Below are positions 1 to 8,668 of a stretch of DNA of 17,639 nt, in pieces; position 1 is the stretch's first letter; each line of letters starts with the position of its first letter. The stretch lies in contig DGEO01000007.1 of the NCBI GenBank assembly GCA_002385985.1, positions 77,076-94,714 on the forward strand. The letters are read 5' to 3'. The notes beneath the pieces are model-generated. The model searched no databases. It was not told where the DNA came from and was given only the letters and a program-made list of their open reading frames with translations. Position numbers and translations under genes: made by a program. The stretch is from Anaerolineaceae bacterium UBA3924 (GTDB lineage Bacteria; Chloroflexota; Anaerolineae; Anaerolineales; Anaerolineaceae).

Positions 1-3000
1 GTGCAGCGCGCTCAGCGGCGTGCTGGCCATCCAGTCCCGCGTCTCCCAGAACATCCAGGTGGCCAGGGTGAACAGGAACAGCCCCCAGTGCACCAGGTAG
101 GACGCGATGGGAGTCCACGGCCCGCGCCACAGGTAAAAATTCGACAGCGTGTACCCCTGGCCGTACCACTGCGCAAACGGCTGGTAGAGGATGGTTGCCA
201 GCACCACCAGCACACCGGCGGGCAGCAGCGGCGCAATCCAGCGGGCCAGCGGCAGCGGCCGCAGGAAACCCGGCAACAGCCCGCGGCGCCAGGTAACGTA
301 CATCAGGGCGACACTCACCAGCGCCAGATAGGTGGGGAAGTCCCAGGTGTTGGTCGGGCGCAGCGAGCCGACCACCACCCCCGCCAGCGCCAGGAACTGG
401 CCGGCCCGCGGCCAGAAGGAACGGTCTGCTTTTCCGCCGTTCCAGCACCAGCGCAGCGCGGCCACCGCCAGGCCCACGGCAAACACAGTCACCGGCAGGG
501 CCATCAGGTGGGCGTGCAGGTCGGCGTACAGGAAGGTGAAGAAGGGGAACTCGGTAATTTCATTCCCCGTCCCGGTGGCAATGGCCCGGCTGGGGTCCCA
601 GTACCAGGAGCCCGGCCCGTAGGGCAGCTTCGCCCCGGCCAGAGTGTACCCCAGCCCCTTGAAGGTCCAGATCCAGCGGGTGATCAGGCTGGCTCCCTCG
701 ATGGGCGCGCCGTCCGAGGCCAGCATCTGCAGGCCGTGCCAGATCATGCGCACCGTGCCCAGATTTCCGACCACCAGCATGAACACAGCCGAAACCACCC
801 CGCCCAGCAGCGGCAGCCGCTCCAGCCCGAACAGGAGCGGTTCTTCCTCATCTACCGCTTTGCGCCTCCGCAGACCGGCCTGAACCAGGTTCCAGCCCAC
901 GCTGAAGGCTCCGATGGCGGTGATGCTGTACAGCGATGGCAGAATCAGGTTGTAAGCCACGTCCGGGTTAATGCCCAGCGCTTCGACCAGCGTGCCGACC
1001 ACAACAAAGCCGTAATAGTAGTAATTGATGTACCCGCCCGCATACCAGGGATCGTACGGCGGGAAGGTGGTGCTCTTGATAACCGCGTTCAGGTAGGCGT
1101 AATCCATCGGCTTTTCGCCGCCCTTGGCCGGATGCCACAGGTCCGGATTGCCCAGCCGCACTAGCAGGAAGAACACGAAGAAGGCCAGCGCCAGCGCTTC
1201 GATGGTCAGGATCAGGCGGCGGTTTTCTTTCCAGTCCTGGCGCAGGCGGTCCCGCTGCCAGTAGGCCAGCCCGGCATTAAGCGCCACCAGCAGGCCGAAA
1301 GCCGCCCAGATGGTCGGGCGAGTCGCCGGGATCCCGAGTGAGCCGCCCAGCCAGACCAGGTAAGCCAGCAGCAGCATCCCGGCCAGCCGTGCGAAGGCAT
1401 ACCCCCGGTCCGATAGGCTGCCCATCGTCAGCCGCAGCAGTGGGTACACTGTCCAGCCCAGCAGGGCCACGGCCAGGTACCAGACCAGCCCGGCCGCCCA
1501 CTGGTTCCGGTTGACCAGAGACTGCATGTCGAAAATTTCGGACCAGGTGCCGCCGGCGCGCTGCTCCGCCAGGCGGCTGGCGGGCAGCGTCAGCGTGCCT
1601 TTGAAGCGGCTGGCCTCGCCCGGCGTCAGGCGAATCACCCGGGTCAGGTCCACCGCGCCCAGCACCTCGCGAACGTGCTCGGGGTCGTAACCGGCGGATT
1701 TCTTGAAAATCAGCACCTTGGGATGGTCGTAGACCGAGAAGGCCTCCTCGGCGTACTGCGTGTTCAGCGAAATCGGGCCGAGGGTTGGCATGCGCTGGCC
1801 CACGTAGACCAGCTCATACCCCAGATTACCCTCAAACATGCCAATCTGAGCATCGGCATAGCAGTCGAACACCTCCATATCCGCCGGGCAGCCCATCAGG
1901 TTACGGTAATAGGCCGTGGTCAGCGGGTAGCGCTCCGGAACGCGCACGGTGGTGCCCCACTGGCGGTTGGAGGACAGGATCAGATATTCGGCCTGGTCCA
2001 GCACCGAGACGAAGCGGTCCAGCTTGTCCGCGTTGTCGTCCCAGTACATCTCGAAGTTCAGGTCGCCGTCGTATACGTTGGGGAACGGCCACAGCCCGTC
2101 GACCGGGTTGGGCAGCGGATCATCCCAGGCAGTCTCCAGCGCCAGCCGGGTGGGGTACACGGCAATCGACCCGTCCCCTTCGACGATCTCCAGGCGCACT
2201 TCGTAAGTGGAACCGGCGCTGACCTGCGCGGGCTGGTCCAGATGGACCTCCCAGCCCTGGCCCCGCCGGTCCTGACCTGCCGCGAAGGTGGCGGTCAGCT
2301 CCCCGCTGGCAATGGGCATGGCCAGTTCCGGCAGCCGGTACAGGCTGACACGCAGCGTCTTTTCTTCATCCGGGTTTTCCCAGTCAACCAGATGAGCAAA
2401 GGAAATGGCGTTGACCTCACCGGAGATGCGCGGCGAGAACATGTTGGCCTGGTAATCGATGTCCGGCTCGACGATGCGCACCCAGTCCGGCAGCCGCTCG
2501 GTGACTTCGCCTTCCGGCTGCAGGTATCTGGCTTCCCAGCCGCCTCGGAAGATCAGCGATTCGTCCGCTTCCGGCAGCAGCACTTCGATCTGCACCACCT
2601 GCCCGGCTTCCACCGCCAGTGGATCAGAGAAGACCACGCTGGTTGCGCCGCCAGTTGGGCCGCCCATGAAGTCGCTGTACAGCACGGCTGTGCTGACCGG
2701 CGCCAGGTCGCCCTGCGGCGCGGCCCCGTCCAGCAGGCGCACGGTGAGCTGCAGCCCTTCAATGTCTTCCACCCCGCCGAGGTCGGTCAGCTCGTCCCCG
2801 GTCAGCTCGACGACATCGTCAAAGCGAATTTCGGCCAGCAGACCGCTCTGCCCGGCGGTGAAGGTGTACACTCTCGGCCGCCCGCCGTACAGGATGGCGT
2901 AGTCGTCCACCCCGACCGGCTGCGAAACCACATCATCGCCGGTGTCGATCTTCAGCGTAACCGGGCCGGGCACATTCTGGTAAATCCAGTAGGAGGCCTC

Positions 3001-4458
3001 CACACGGGTGTGCAGCTGCGTATACATGCGCGTGAAGGCGTAGCTGTAGCCCAGCGCAGACAGCAGCGCGAAGCCCCCCAGCAGCCCGCTGGCTATGCGC
3101 ATCCAGGGGAAACCGCGCCGTTCCGCGATCCGCTCACGTCCCCAATCCCACAGCTTCACCAACGCCCAGGCTGCGAAAATCGACAGCGTCACATACACCG
3201 GGATCTGGTAGCGCATGGAGCGGGTGAACCCGATCGACTGCCAGACGAAGAACACCGCCGTCCAAGACCAGAGCACGATATGTGAGCGCCACTCACCCCG
3301 CAGCATCCTCCAGCCTGCCCAGAGGAAGCCAGCCCAGGCCAGTACCCCCAGCGGCAGGCCCACGCCCCACAGCACGTAGTTTTTCAGGGAGAAGGTGACC
3401 GGCCGCCTGGCCCACTGCAGCGCGGGCGGGTAGTCCGCGTCCCCGTTGCTGTACAGCGAAAGCTCGCGCAGATCGGCGATCCAGTCCTGGTTGATGCCAA
3501 AGTTGAAGAACCCCGGCCCGTTGAAGGCGTAGGGCTGGAAAATGCGGAACAGCAGGAAGGCCGTCACGCCCGCGATGACCAGATTGCGCAGCAGCACAAA
3601 CGCCTGCTGGACCTTGCCTTCCTCCGGCAGTCGCTGCCACCAGATGAAAGCCGCCAGCGGCAGCAGCGCTGCGATGGGCAGCGCGGTGACCTTGGAAGCC
3701 AGCGCGGCAGCGTATGCCGCCCCGAACAGCAGGAACAGCCCGATCCCCTGCCAGGAACCCCGCAGCCATTCCCACACCGGCCATGACTCGTCTTCATCCA
3801 GCGGAATATCTTCAGCCGGGTCTTCCTCCGCCAGCGCGGTGAACACGGTCGGCCGGTTCTCCGGGCGCGGTTGCGGGCGGGTTTGCACCAGCACGGCCGC
3901 GTACAGCGCCAGATTGACGAAAAAGGCCAGGAAGGTGTCCACCGCGAAGAAGTGCGACAGCTGGATGGGCAGCACGGCAAAGGCGTAAAACGCCGCCGCC
4001 AGCCAGGCCAGACCCCGCCGGCGGAACAGCTGGCGCGAGATCAGGTACGCCAGAAGCACTGATCCCAGGTCAAAGATTCCCGAGACCGCCCGGCCAACCA
4101 GGTGAATCTGGTCATAGGTGAGCGCGTTGAACCACTCCCCCACGTAGTACACCAGGAACAGCGGCAAGGTGCCGTAAACAAAGAAGGTGTGGCCCACGTT
4201 GTTGGGGTTGAACCGGGAGACCGCCGTGTTGAAGTATTCGCCCAGGTTCCGGGGCGCCTGCAGCGAGGTCTCCACGAGCGTCAGGAAGCGCTCATCCGGG
4301 TGCAGGTGCTGCCCCTGATCCCAGTTCAGGCCGGTCAGGCGGAAATAAGCGCCAGCCAGGAGGACGGCGATCAGCAGCACCTCCCAGATCCAGTCCCACC
4401 GCCGCGGGGTGGAGATGGTCTCAGTGTCAACTGGCGGATGCGTTCGGGTAGAAATCAT
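1..4458 (-). CDS. Giant GT39-like (PMT-type GT-C) / Chlor_Arch_YYY (DUF2298) fusion membrane protein, C-terminus cut by window edge
   Basis: One uninterrupted minus-strand frame runs 1486 codons from the ATG at 4458 to base 1 with no stop, so the protein is incomplete. Upstream of the ATG is GGAAG at an 8-base spacing, and the gap from the preceding gene is 20 bases. Residues about 27-470 form a PMT/GT39-like GT-C module. A first membrane segment (about 27-44) is followed by HPDERF (53-58), whose Asp55-Glu56 sits where GT-C enzymes keep their catalytic acid. Further hydrophobic segments follow, with an acidic loop at 211-225. Residues about 487-965 are largely non-membrane and rich in predicted beta segments, ending in the stretch EEAFSVYDHPKVLIF. 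From about 986 hydrophobic segments resume, with EKPMDYAYLNA and GGYINYYYYG (YYYY at 1146-1149), the hallmark of the YYY family. Function is unknown. A polyprenyl-phosphate-sugar-dependent glycosyltransferase is likely, with moderate certainty. Confidence 0.9.
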   Translation of the reverse strand, partial: MISTRTHPPVDTETISTPRRWDWIWEVLLIAVLLAGAYFRLTGLNWDQGQHLHPDERFLTLVETSLQAPRNLGEYFNTAVSRFNPNNVGHTFFVYGTLPLFLVYYVGEWFNALTYDQIHLVGRAVSGIFDLGSVLLAYLISRQLFRRRGLAWLAAAFYAFAVLPIQLSHFFAVDTFLAFFVNLALYAAVLVQTRPQPRPENRPTVFTALAEEDPAEDIPLDEDESWPVWEWLRGSWQGIGLFLLFGAAYAAALASKVTALPIAALLPLAAFIWWQRLPEEGKVQQAFVLLRNLVIAGVTAFLLFRIFQPYAFNGPGFFNFGINQDWIADLRELSLYSNGDADYPPALQWARRPVTFSLKNYVLWGVGLPLGVLAWAGFLWAGWRMLRGEWRSHIVLWSWTAVFFVWQSIGFTRSMRYQIPVYVTLSIFAAWALVKLWDWGRERIAERRGFPWMRIASGLLGGFALLSALGYSYAFTRMYTQLHTRVEASYWIYQNVPGPVTLKIDTGDDVVSQPVGVDDYAILYGGRPRVYTFTAGQSGLLAEIRFDDVVELTGDELTDLGGVEDIEGLQLTVRLLDGAAPQGDLAPVSTAVLYSDFMGGPTGGATSVVFSDPLAVEAGQVVQIEVLLPEADESLIFRGGWEARYLQPEGEVTERLPDWVRIVEPDIDYQANMFSPRISGEVNAISFAHLVDWENPDEEKTLRVSLYRLPELAMPIASGELTATFAAGQDRRGQGWEVHLDQPAQVSAGSTYEVRLEIVEGDGSIAVYPTRLALETAWDDPLPNPVDGLWPFPNVYDGDLNFEMYWDDNADKLDRFVSVLDQAEYLILSSNRQWGTTVRVPERYPLTTAYYRNLMGCPADMEVFDCYADAQIGMFEGNLGYELVYVGQRMPTLGPISLNTQYAEEAFSVYDHPKVLIFKKSAGYDPEHVREVLGAVDLTRVIRLTPGEASRFKGTLTLPASRLAEQRAGGTWSEIFDMQSLVNRNQWAAGLVWYLAVALLGWTVYPLLRLTMGSLSDRGYAFARLAGMLLLAYLVWLGGSLGIPATRPTIWAAFGLLVALNAGLAYWQRDRLRQDWKENRRLILTIEALALAFFVFFLLVRLGNPDLWHPAKGGEKPMDYAYLNAVIKSTTFPPYDPWYAGGYINYYYYGFVVVGTLVEALGINPDVAYNLILPSLYSITAIGAFSVGWNLVQAGLRRRKAVDEEEPLLFGLERLPLLGGVVSAVFMLVVGNLGTVRMIWHGLQMLASDGAPIEGASLITRWIWTFKGLGYTLAGAKLPYGPGSWYWDPSRAIATGTGNEITEFPFFTFLYADLHAHLMALPVTVFAVGLAVAALRWCWNGGKADRSFWPRAGQFLALAGVVVGSLRPTNTWDFPTYLALVSVALMYVTWRRGLLPGFLRPLPLARWIAPLLPAGVLVVLATILYQPFAQWYGQGYTLSNFYLWRGPWTPIASYLVHWGLFLFTLATWMFWETRDWMASTPLSALH

Positions 4459-4478
4459 AAAGAATGCTTCCAGACGGG

Positions 4479-6629
4479 CTAACCACCCGTGTCACTCGCC
4501 ATGGGCGGGACGTAATACATATAGAAATCCTTTCCATCCCGTACCGAGTCATACACCTGCAGGCTTCCCTGCGGATACAGCTGCTGAAGCTGAGCGAGCG
4601 AATCTTGATCTTTGGGGTACAGAATGAAAAGCTTGGCGCCGGGTTCTTCCAGCGTGGCGGCAAAGTTTTCCGGCCAGAGGGCGTAATCCTTCAGCGGATA
4701 ACCCGCATTAATGCCCACCAGCCGCGTGTCCACCCAGTGTGGATATGGGACGACATAAGCGCTGTCCGGGTTCCCCTGCGATTCGGCGAAGCCGCGGATG
4801 ACCCGCCCGATCTCCGAAGTGTTCCAGGCGAAGGCCATGAACTGCCGGTCATACTGCCGCATCACCAGATCGTAATTCTGCACGCCGGACCACAGAAGCA
4901 GGAGTGCGGTGACGCCGGCCGCCGCTATCCGCCCGGGGATGGGCTTCATCTGGGTGCGCAGGCTGTGTACCAGTGATTCTAATCCAATCGCCGCCAGGAT
5001 GAACACCGGTACAATCGCCGCGCCGGTGCGGTTCAACGAGGGGTTCTCCTCGGGGAAGGCCAGCGACAGGGCGGAGGGCATCATCAACAGCGGGATCGAA
5101 ATTAGCAGGAACAGGTCCAGCCAGTTCCTGCTGCGGATGTAGCGCGCCAGCACCAGCACCGAGCCGAGGAAGTACAGCGCGGCGGTGACCACATCCAGCG
5201 CGGGACGGCCGACCACCGAATGGACCCAGATGCCGCCGTTGTCGTAGAACATCATAATCCAGGCCTTCCACAGATTGCTCAGCAGGATCTGCCAGGCCGG
5301 TGCGGGCAGCGGCCGCTCGACCGACCCCAGTCGCGTGAGGGCCCGGTAGCCAAACATCCCGGAAGTGTCTTCGAGGATGTAGCGCATCAGCGGCAGGAAG
5401 ACAATCAGTGAGACAAACGCCAGCGCGACCAGTGCCCAGATCACCTGGCGGCGGTTGCCGGCCGCCTGGCTGTGAAGCCAGTAAATGCCCACAGCGATCA
5501 CCACCACCACGGGCACGAAGCGGGCCGCGCTGTAGCCGTGCAGCCCAATACCCAGGAACAGGCCTGCCAGCAGGAAATCGTTGCGGTTTCGCCGGCGTAA
5601 ACCGCGCACCAGGAAATACAGCGTCGGGGCGGCGAATGCCGGGTACAGCGGGAAGCGCAGCCCCACGCGGGAGATCACGTTCGGCCAGTAGGCCATCCCG
5701 GCCAGCAGGAAAGCGAACAGCCCGACCCAGCGATTGCCGATTTCCTTGCCCAGCAGGTAGATAAACGGCAGGGCGAAGACACCCAGTAAAGCGGTGCCGA
5801 TCTTCAGTGAAATGAAGCTCAGTCCGGTGCCGAACAGCTCAGCCACCGCCGCCGTCAGGTAGAACTGGATGGCTTCCCGCCCGGTGTTGCGCGGGAAGAA
5901 AATGCGGTGTTCGCCGGCCAGCACATCGGCCACGTCCAGCAGCTTCTCGGCGTGATCGCTGAACATTTCCCCGGGCACCTCAGCCAGCCGGTCAAAGCGG
6001 AAAAAGAGCACCAGCAGGACCGAAAGCACCACCATCACGGTCCATGGAGTGATGGTGATCTTCCATTCTGGCCGGGTCAGCCAGCCCCTCATCCGCTGGC
6101 CAAACGAAGACGCGTCCGGGTCGGGAATCCACAGCGCATACATTACCAGCGCACCACCGGCCAGCCACAGCGTCAGGTTGAAGGAGTTGAACTGGTTCCC
6201 GCCAAAGGCCAGGAACGCGAACGACAGCAAGCCGCAGCCGATAAGCAGCGGGGTCCGGCGCAAAGTCGTGGGAAGGGGTTGGCTGGCTTCCTCACCCAGG
6301 GGCGGAGGGGACCACTGCCGCAGTCCAAACCAGGCGATCACAGCGGCCAGCCCGGCCAGCGTGTAGAGCGCCACGGCCAGCCCAATCGACCGGTCCGGCG
6401 GTTCCAGCGTCCGCTGGGCCATGAGCGCAAGCAGCAGCGCCGCCATCACCAGCCAGGGGAAGGCGATGGGCTCGCGCGGCTTTACTTCAGTTATTTCCGG
6501 CGTGGCAATTTCCGGCTCGAGGATGTCTTCAACATCGGAGGCCGGCTCCTCCGCTGGAAAGGTAAGCCCGGTCTTCTTCCAGGGCATCAGGCGCGCTTTT
6601 ACGTAGTCAAGAACGGTTGGCTCTTCCAT
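4479..6629 (-). CDS. GT39/PMT_2-like GT-C glycosyltransferase, 716 aa
   Basis: Integral membrane protein resembling ArnT/PMT-type glycosyltransferases, which usually transfer a sugar from polyprenyl phosphate to an acceptor on the outer face of the membrane. A hydrophilic, acid- and proline-rich N-terminal tail (about 1-55) precedes two membrane pairs (about 56-165). The GT-C core begins near 195. EMFSDHAEKL (221-230) holds the probable catalytic Asp225 in the first large outer loop, and several hydrophobic segments follow (for example ALLGVFALPFIYLLG). The C-terminal 100 residues form a soluble domain. I chose the ATG at 6629, 10 bases after the methyltransferase stop. The same frame extends to a TTG at 6668, which would overlap the preceding gene by 29 bases. 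Neither start has a strong ribosome binding site. The next gene, a larger GT-C protein, starts 20 bases downstream. The sugar and acceptor are not known. Confidence 0.9.
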   Translation of the reverse strand: MEEPTVLDYVKARLMPWKKTGLTFPAEEPASDVEDILEPEIATPEITEVKPREPIAFPWLVMAALLLALMAQRTLEPPDRSIGLAVALYTLAGLAAVIAWFGLRQWSPPPLGEEASQPLPTTLRRTPLLIGCGLLSFAFLAFGGNQFNSFNLTLWLAGGALVMYALWIPDPDASSFGQRMRGWLTRPEWKITITPWTVMVVLSVLLVLFFRFDRLAEVPGEMFSDHAEKLLDVADVLAGEHRIFFPRNTGREAIQFYLTAAVAELFGTGLSFISLKIGTALLGVFALPFIYLLGKEIGNRWVGLFAFLLAGMAYWPNVISRVGLRFPLYPAFAAPTLYFLVRGLRRRNRNDFLLAGLFLGIGLHGYSAARFVPVVVVIAVGIYWLHSQAAGNRRQVIWALVALAFVSLIVFLPLMRYILEDTSGMFGYRALTRLGSVERPLPAPAWQILLSNLWKAWIMMFYDNGGIWVHSVVGRPALDVVTAALYFLGSVLVLARYIRSRNWLDLFLLISIPLLMMPSALSLAFPEENPSLNRTGAAIVPVFILAAIGLESLVHSLRTQMKPIPGRIAAAGVTALLLLWSGVQNYDLVMRQYDRQFMAFAWNTSEIGRVIRGFAESQGNPDSAYVVPYPHWVDTRLVGINAGYPLKDYALWPENFAATLEEPGAKLFILYPKDQDSLAQLQQLYPQGSLQVYDSVRDGKDFYMYYVPPMASDTGG

Positions 6630-6639
6630 CTCAGCCAGC

Positions 6640-7482
6640 TTACCTGTTGTCGATTTTGCGGGCAACAAAGAAGGAGTAGGCCCCCTGCGGGTTTTCCGGG
6701 GCTTCTTCGTAGTATCTCTGCAGAATGGCCCGTGTCAGGGCCAGGTTCCAGCCGGTGGGTACGAGGATCCAGCGCTTGAAAAGCACCTTCGAGACCAGCG
6801 ACGGCAGCCCGAAGTAGTGTCCCCATTCCAGCGCGGCCAGCGCGCCAGGCGAGAAATAGTGCCACCAGCGCTCCAGCCGGAAGCCGGCCTGCTCCAGCCG
6901 ATTCTGCCACACCTCCGGCGGATCGCAGTGGTGATGGCGGGAGATGCGGTTGAAAAACCGCCGGTAGGCCGACGCCAATCCGCGCAGTCCCAGCCGGTCG
7001 AAGAAGCGGGCCACCGACAGGTTGGGCAGAAACTGATGGTTGGGCACGCAGAACACGAAGAGCGCGCCTGGCTGCAGCACCCGTGAAACCTCATCCAGCA
7101 CCGCCTGGACGTCCGGGATATGCTCGAGCACCGAGTTGCTCATCGCGCTGGCGAAATGGCCGTCCGGAAACGGCATACAGGCGCCCTCACCCTGAATTAC
7201 CAGGCGGTACCCGCCCCGCTGCACGGCCTCCTTCACCGGCCCGCCCCAGGGATCGATGCCCACGTCCACCTTCTCCTCGAACACCACGGTGACGAAATGC
7301 CCGTCTCCGCAGCCGACGTCCAGCAGCGGCGCGGCCAGGTCGAACTGCTCGTAGGCGCGGGCTTCCACGGCGCGCAGCAGCCCGCGAAAAGCCGGCATCT
7401 CGCGAAGCTGCCGGCCCAGATAATCCTGGCGGGGCTGCTGGCGGATCGGGGTTTGTGCTTCAGGGCGTGTGGACACAATCAT
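6640..7482 (-). CDS. Class I SAM-dependent methyltransferase (Methyltransf_11 type), 280 aa
   Basis: Probable sugar or lipid-linked glycan methyltransferase, judging only by its neighbours. The Rossmann-type SAM site is clear: motif I LLDVGCGDGHF at about 53-63, an acidic end of strand 2 in VGIDPW, a motif PFPDGHFASAMSNSVLEHI matching the post-II region of ubiquinone/menaquinone-type methyltransferases, and the following LQPGALFVFCVPN. The C-terminal third is rich in aromatic residues and histidines (RISRHHHCDPPEVW) and may bind the acceptor. The ATG at 7482 lies 9 bases after the stop of the GT4 gene, without a good Shine-Dalgarno sequence, so the start is less certain than the family call. 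No membrane segment is evident. It lies between a GT4 enzyme and two GT-C enzymes in the same direction, which suggests it modifies the glycan they build. Confidence 0.88.
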   Translation of the reverse strand: MIVSTRPEAQTPIRQQPRQDYLGRQLREMPAFRGLLRAVEARAYEQFDLAAPLLDVGCGDGHFVTVVFEEKVDVGIDPWGGPVKEAVQRGGYRLVIQGEGACMPFPDGHFASAMSNSVLEHIPDVQAVLDEVSRVLQPGALFVFCVPNHQFLPNLSVARFFDRLGLRGLASAYRRFFNRISRHHHCDPPEVWQNRLEQAGFRLERWWHYFSPGALAALEWGHYFGLPSLVSKVLFKRWILVPTGWNLALTRAILQRYYEEAPENPQGAYSFFVARKIDNR

Positions 7483-7491
7483 ACCGGTTGA

Positions 7492-8658
7492 TCAGTGCTT
7501 CAGTTCTGCCTGCATTTCGGCGAACAGCCGCTCGTACTCGGCGGCGATGGTGTCGGGATCGTAGCGGGCTTTAATCGGCTGCGGGTCTCGCTGGTAGTCC
7601 TTCGGGTGGCTGAGCACCTCGATCAGCGCTTCCGCCAGCGCGGACGAACTGCCGATGGGGGTCACCCTGCCCATGCCGTGCATCTGCACCGGCTGGCGCA
7701 CGCCCGGCAGGTTGGACGCGATGGAGGGCACACCGTTGATCATGGCCTCTATCTGCACCAGCCCGAAGGCTTCGGTGGAGTTCAGGCTGGGGATCACCAG
7801 CACGTCCAGGTTAGGGTAGAAGGCCGCCATCTCTCGCGGGCTGAGCGAGCCGACGAATTTCCAATGCCCGCCGGCCTCAAAGCGCTGGATCTCCGGCTCC
7901 AGCCGCTTGAAATAATGCTCTTCGCCGGTGATGTTCTGGTATGGGCCGGCGAACTGCACCAGCGCGTCCGGGAAGACTTCCAGCACCCGCGGCATGGCGC
8001 CCAGCAGCACCTCCACCCCCTTCTCGGTCGCGAAGCGGGCCGCCATGCCGATTACCGGGCGGCAGCTTTCGGGGTTGGCGCGGCGGGCAAAAGCCTCGAT
8101 TTCCGCGGCGTCCACCTGCGGCAGTTCCACCGGCGGTGGGATCACCCGCAGCTTGTCCATGAAGCGGCGCAGGTAGGGCGAGTGCTCGGCGTAATCCCGC
8201 GTGTAGGTGACGAAGCGGTGTGCGTACTTCCCGGCCAGGTTGTTCATCACGTTGACGGCCTGGTTGGCTGCCCAGGGAACCAGCCCGGGGGGCATGTGCA
8301 GGTCGCAGTGGTAGGTGATCACGGTCGGTTTGTTGGCTTTCCGTCCGCGCCGGGCCACACCCGCGGCGTCAAACTGCGGCAGGTGCAGCTGAACCACGTC
8401 ATGCTCCTGGATCAGCCGGCCGGCGATCCGGCCAAAGGAAGGCATGAGGAACCCCTTGCTGATGCGCAGAGCCACCGGCACGCGCACCACGCGGACGCCG
8501 TCCATCACTTCCTCCAGCGGCAGTGCCGGGTCAAACTGCGCGGTGAGCACGGTCACCTGGTGCCCGCGCTTCACCCAGGCTTTCGCCAGCCGCTCGGCGT
8601 ATATGGTCAGGCCGGAGGTGTGCGGGCGATAATACGTCAGAACAACCAGAATCTTCAT
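7492..8658 (-). CDS. GT4-family glycosyltransferase (GT-B fold), 388 aa
   Basis: Cytoplasmic retaining glycosyltransferase of the GT4 type, using a nucleotide-activated sugar. The N-terminal acceptor domain opens with MKILVVLTYYRPHTSGLTIY, a typical GT-B start with a glycine-containing loop after strand 1. The C-terminal donor domain carries GMAARFATEKGVEVLLGA (204-221, Lys213 in the usual phosphate-binding position) and the EX7E signature in TEAFGLVQIEAM (Glu296 and Glu304). Length is normal for the family. The ATG at 8658 shares its A with the TGA of the upstream epimerase gene (TGATG), and AAGGA lies about 5 bases before the overlap. This favours ATG over the TTG three bases upstream and implies coupled translation. 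Donor and acceptor cannot be deduced. The context suggests cytoplasmic steps on a lipid-linked glycan. Confidence 0.92.
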   Translation of the reverse strand: MKILVVLTYYRPHTSGLTIYAERLAKAWVKRGHQVTVLTAQFDPALPLEEVMDGVRVVRVPVALRISKGFLMPSFGRIAGRLIQEHDVVQLHLPQFDAAGVARRGRKANKPTVITYHCDLHMPPGLVPWAANQAVNVMNNLAGKYAHRFVTYTRDYAEHSPYLRRFMDKLRVIPPPVELPQVDAAEIEAFARRANPESCRPVIGMAARFATEKGVEVLLGAMPRVLEVFPDALVQFAGPYQNITGEEHYFKRLEPEIQRFEAGGHWKFVGSLSPREMAAFYPNLDVLVIPSLNSTEAFGLVQIEAMINGVPSIASNLPGVRQPVQMHGMGRVTPIGSSSALAEALIEVLSHPKDYQRDPQPIKARYDPDTIAAEYERLFAEMQAELKH

Positions 8659-8668
8659 CAATTTCCTT
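8656..8668 (-). promoter_or_regulatory. TGATG stop-start overlap with ribosome binding site
   Basis: AAGGA at 8668-8664 precedes TGATG, where the TGA of the epimerase gene (8660-8658) and the ATG of the GT4 gene (8658-8656) share one A. This is a standard arrangement for reinitiation and selects the ATG over the TTG at 8661. Confidence 0.75.

Noticed and set aside
1..1164. Plus-strand frame of 387 codons at the left edge
   Set aside because: Antisense of the YYY domain, with low-complexity Gln/Arg/Pro/His composition and no family signature.
1675..3285. Long plus-strand frame of 536 codons opposite the YYY fusion gene
   Set aside because: It shares codon boundaries with the minus-strand gene, is rich in Arg, Gln, His and Pro, has no recognisable motif, and is explained by GC-rich antisense codon bias.
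3293..3980. Two minus-strand frames (3293-3784 and 3564-3980) inside the YYY fusion gene
   Set aside because: Alternative frames on the coding strand, Ala/Gly- or Arg/Ser/Cys-rich, without motifs. The main frame continues through both, so no frameshift is needed.
6630..6668. TTG start adding 13 residues to the GT39-like protein
   Set aside because: It would overlap the methyltransferase by 29 bases and has no ribosome binding site. The ATG at 6629 sits 10 bases after that stop.
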